Source: Actinomycetota bacterium
Lineage (GTDB): Bacteria > Actinomycetota > Actinomycetes > Nanopelagicales > Nanopelagicaceae
NCBI GenBank assembly: GCA_947452525.1
Contig: CANGCW010000048.1
Span: 1 to 7,133, forward strand
Direction of reading: 5' to 3'
DNA: 7,133 bases
Below the pieces are notes generated by a model. The model was not told the origin of the DNA. It saw only the letters and a list, made by a program, of their open reading frames with translations, and searched no databases. The translations under genes and the position numbers were made by a program. This document shows, piece after piece, positions 5,307 to 7,133 of this stretch. Position 1 is the stretch's first letter. The number at the start of each line of letters is the position of its first letter.

Positions 5307-6557
5307 ATGAAAAAATTCCATCCGGCCTGGACCGCGGCGGCAGTAACGTTCTTTACTCTCGTCGCGACCGCCGGATTCCGCGCGGCACCATCCGTATTAA
5401 TCATCCCGTTACAGGATGCCTTTGGATGGTCCCGCTCGCAGATCTCCCTAGCAATCTCGGTAAATATTCTCGTCTATGGATTCACCGCGCCTTTTGCGGC
5501 GGCGATCATGGAGAAATTCGGTGTTCGAAAGACCGTTATGGCGGCCCTTGGTGTCGTCGGACTCGGTGCCCTCTCAACCATATTCATCTCTCGACCATGG
5601 CACCTGATTCTTCTCTGGGGTCTCATCGTTGGCGGTGGAACCGGCGCGATGGCGCTCGTATTTGCAGCGACGATGGTTGGACGCTGGTTTGTTGCCAAAC
5701 GCGGAATTGTTATCGGAATTCTTACCGCTGCCGGTGCAGCAGGCCAGCTGATCTTCCTGCCCGGTCTCTCAGCTCTGACTGAGCGTTATGGCTGGAAATC
5801 CATCTCTTTAACAGTTGGCTTCGGCGCGCTCCTTATGGTTCCCGTGATTGCGTTGCTCTTGCGCGAGAAGCCATCTGATCTTGGGATGTTGCCGTATGGC
5901 GCTCCGGAAGATTGGCGAGAGCCGGAGAAATCCACTCGGAACGCTTTTTCTGAGACGCTATCGACTTTGCGTGATGCGATGAAGATGCGCGACTTTTGGA
6001 TTCTCGCAGGTTCCTTCTTTGTCTGCGGACTTTCAACCAACGGCTTGGTCGGCACACACCTCATTGCAGCAGCGCATGACCACGGAATGCCACAAGTGAC
6101 TGCGGCAAGTTTGTTGGCGCTTGTGGGCATCTTTGATGTTATCGGCACAATTTTTAGTGGTTGGCTCACTGACAAAGTAGATCCAAGAAAACTCTTATTC
6201 TTCTATTACTTCTTGCGAGGACTCTCACTCTTCTTACTTCCGGTAATCCTCTTCCCATCTATCCACGCAAAGACCCTTGTCTTTGTAATCTTCTACGGGC
6301 TCGACTGGGTAGCGACCGTCCCACCCACGGTCATTCTCGCTCGCAAGATTATCGGTCCAACTCGAGGCACTGTCCTCTATGGCTGGGTATTCGCATCTCA
6401 TCAACTCGGAGCATCAGTCGCTGCGTTTGGGGCAGCACTACTTCGTGTGAAATTCGGCAACTACTCACTCGCTTTCTACATCGCTGGCGTTCTATGTGTC
6501 ATAACATCTGTCGCAGTGCTACAGATTGGCCGCGGCAAGGAGTTAGTGAATGACTGA
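5307..6557 (+). CDS. MFS transporter, 12 helices, OFA/monocarboxylate-type
   Basis: A 416-aa inner-membrane secondary transporter. About 12 hydrophobic segments are visible, near residues 8-28, 46-66, 77-94, 98-122, 131-153, 165-186, then a long charged cytoplasmic loop (187-228), then 229-254, 266-286, 295-316, 322-345, 355-377 and 387-405. Motif-A-like loops follow helix 2 (MEKFGVRKTVM, 68-78) and helix 8 (GWLTDKVDPRK, 285-295). FGWSRSQISLAISVN (39-53), GRWFVAKRGIVIGI (125-138) and DLGMLPYG (191-198) resemble the oxalate:formate antiporter/monocarboxylate-porter branch, which mostly moves small organic anions; sugar transport is less likely but not excluded. I chose ATG 5307 over the upstream in-frame start at 5196 because MKKFHPAW leads directly into helix 1, whereas the extension lies inside GH13 in another frame. 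No Shine-Dalgarno site; the 4-nt gap suggests coupling to GH13 translation. Substrate unknown. Confidence 0.88.
   Translation: MKKFHPAWTAAAVTFFTLVATAGFRAAPSVLIIPLQDAFGWSRSQISLAISVNILVYGFTAPFAAAIMEKFGVRKTVMAALGVVGLGALSTIFISRPWHLILLWGLIVGGGTGAMALVFAATMVGRWFVAKRGIVIGILTAAGAAGQLIFLPGLSALTERYGWKSISLTVGFGALLMVPVIALLLREKPSDLGMLPYGAPEDWREPEKSTRNAFSETLSTLRDAMKMRDFWILAGSFFVCGLSTNGLVGTHLIAAAHDHGMPQVTAASLLALVGIFDVIGTIFSGWLTDKVDPRKLLFFYYFLRGLSLFLLPVILFPSIHAKTLVFVIFYGLDWVATVPPTVILARKIIGPTRGTVLYGWVFASHQLGASVAAFGAALLRVKFGNYSLAFYIAGVLCVITSVAVLQIGRGKELVND
6537..6542 (+). promoter_or_regulatory. Shine-Dalgarno site of glbO, inside the MFS gene
   Basis: AAGGAG lies 7 nt before the ATG at 6550, within the last codons of the MFS gene. 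It fixes the glbO start and gives the globin its own ribosome loading despite the 8-nt gene overlap. Confidence 0.85.
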
Positions 6558-6930
6558 TAGAACTTTGTATGAGGAGATTGGTGGACATCAGGTCTTCCAG
6601 AACCTCGTCTCACACTTCTACGCACTCGTTGCGGTTGACCCTATTCTTCGCCCGATGTATCCGGATTCAGAGATGCATGAGGCTGCAGAGCGGCTATTGA
6701 TGTTCCTCGAGCAATACTGGGGCGGACCAACAACCTACTCGGAGACCCGAGGTCATCCACGTCTACGTATGCGCCATCAACCATTCCATGTGGATTTAGC
6801 CGCGCGCGATGCATGGCTTCGTTGCATGAAGTCAGCAGTTGATGAGATTGAGACAACGCCTGAGTTGAAAGATCAACTCTGGAACTACTTGCTCACTGCA
6901 GCAGATGCGATGGTCAATCAGTTCGAGTAA
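6550..6930 (+). CDS. glbO: Group II truncated haemoglobin (trHbO)
   Basis: A 126-aa cytoplasmic haem protein of the 2-on-2 globin fold, close in length to M. tuberculosis GlbO (128 aa). The family core MFLEQYWGGP (51-60) followed by YSETRGHPRLRMRH (63-76) is almost the mycobacterial sequence as I remember it. Key residues by alignment are proximal haem ligand His76 (F8), distal Tyr24 (B10), Tyr37 (CD1) and Trp89 (G8), matching GlbO Tyr23, Tyr36, His75 and Trp88. This Tyr/Tyr/Trp distal set is the hallmark of group II and goes with slow oxygen release and proposed oxygen or peroxide/NO chemistry; the physiological role is not settled. The ATG overlaps the MFS stop by 8 nt and has its own Shine-Dalgarno site. 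The stop codon directly abuts that of the convergent MscS-like gene, with no terminator between. Confidence 0.97.
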   Translation: MTDRTLYEEIGGHQVFQNLVSHFYALVAVDPILRPMYPDSEMHEAAERLLMFLEQYWGGPTTYSETRGHPRLRMRHQPFHVDLAARDAWLRCMKSAVDEIETTPELKDQLWNYLLTAADAMVNQFE

Positions 6931-7133
6931 TTAGACGCGAGGCTGGGACTTATTTCCAATCTTTAGAATTTCGCCGTTACGGAGATACCAGAGCGTGCCA
7001 TCTTCAGAGCGAACAGTTGTGATCCGCAGGCCAACAGCTTCAACGTTGCCCTTAACCTCAAGAACTTCGACAACATCGCCAACACCGTATTGATCTTCAA
7101 TCAACATAAAGATGCCTGCAAGGATGTCGCGCA
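6931..7133 (-). CDS. MscS-family mechanosensitive channel, C-terminal fragment in window; natural short C-terminus
   Basis: On the minus strand, 66 residues and a stop codon are visible; the N-terminal membrane helices lie beyond the window edge. RDILAGIFMLIEDQYGVGDVV (ends of two pieces: RDILAGIFML and IEDQYGVGDVV) is the end of the pore-lining helix region and entry to the beta domain. EVKGNVEAVGLRITTVRSED, then GTLWYLRNGEI and GNKSQ, are the conserved MscS beta-domain core. The family opens under membrane tension to release solutes during hypo-osmotic shock. The protein ends at NKSQPRV, right after the beta domain, whereas typical members continue with an alpha/beta cytoplasmic cage domain of roughly 80-100 residues. 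No continuation is visible in any minus-strand frame, because that DNA is the intact glbO gene. Family assignment is firm. Confidence 0.9.
   Translation of the reverse strand, partial: RDILAGIFMLIEDQYGVGDVVEVLEVKGNVEAVGLRITTVRSEDGTLWYLRNGEILKIGNKSQPRV

Noticed and set aside
1..7133. A hidden mobile element, CRISPR array, toxin-antitoxin or defence system
   Set aside because: No terminal inverted repeats, spaced direct repeats, transposase or integrase motifs were found. Nearly all DNA is taken up by housekeeping-type genes, and the tRNA gene shows no duplicated 3' end that would mark an attachment site within the window.

Overview
The window looks like a chromosomal housekeeping stretch from a mid-GC, streamlined actinobacterium. 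My best guess is a freshwater acI-type lineage (Nanopelagicales, 'Ca. Planktophila'-like). This rests on a roughly 50% GC composition, very tight gene packing, actinobacterial-style genes (EttA, group II truncated haemoglobin GlbO, a DUF6941-like protein), TANNNT -10 elements placed so close to ATG codons that leaderless mRNAs are likely, and a tRNA gene without an encoded CCA end. The assignment is an inference; no rRNA or other taxonomic marker lies in the window.

Layout. 1-855 (+): C-terminal 284 residues of a PstS phosphate-binding protein, closed by a strong hairpin/T-tract terminator at 880-916, so no pstC follows. 954-1364 (+): a small DUF6941-like protein behind its own -10 element. 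1384-1457 (-): tRNA-Arg(UCU), convergent with the preceding gene. 1458-1532: a 75-bp divergent promoter region for the tRNA and for ettA. 1533-6930 (+): five tightly packed co-directional genes, namely ettA (ABC-F ribosome factor), a hotdog-fold thioesterase (1-nt overlap), a cytoplasmic GH13 alpha-glucosidase (24-nt gap, good Shine-Dalgarno), a 12-helix MFS transporter (4-nt gap) and glbO (8-nt overlap, good Shine-Dalgarno inside the MFS gene). 6931-7133 (-): C-terminal end of an MscS-type channel whose stop codon directly abuts the glbO stop codon.

How the genes fit together. The five-gene run is probably one transcription unit starting just upstream of ettA. As I recall it, ettA, a thioesterase-like gene, alpha-glucosidase aglA and glbO also cluster in Mycobacterium tuberculosis (Rv2477c to Rv2470), so this is likely an old actinobacterial neighbourhood with an MFS transporter between the glucosidase and the globin. 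The products span translation control at low energy, acyl-CoA hydrolysis, oligosaccharide breakdown, transport and oxygen/redox chemistry; they do not form one obvious pathway.

I see no convincing undescribed system, phage, CRISPR, toxin-antitoxin or insertion sequence. The points most worth a second look are the MscS homologue that ends right after its beta domain, a Lys-rich tandem micro-repeat inserted in PstS, the mixture of translation-start modes, and the zero-gap convergent glbO/mscS junction without a terminator.
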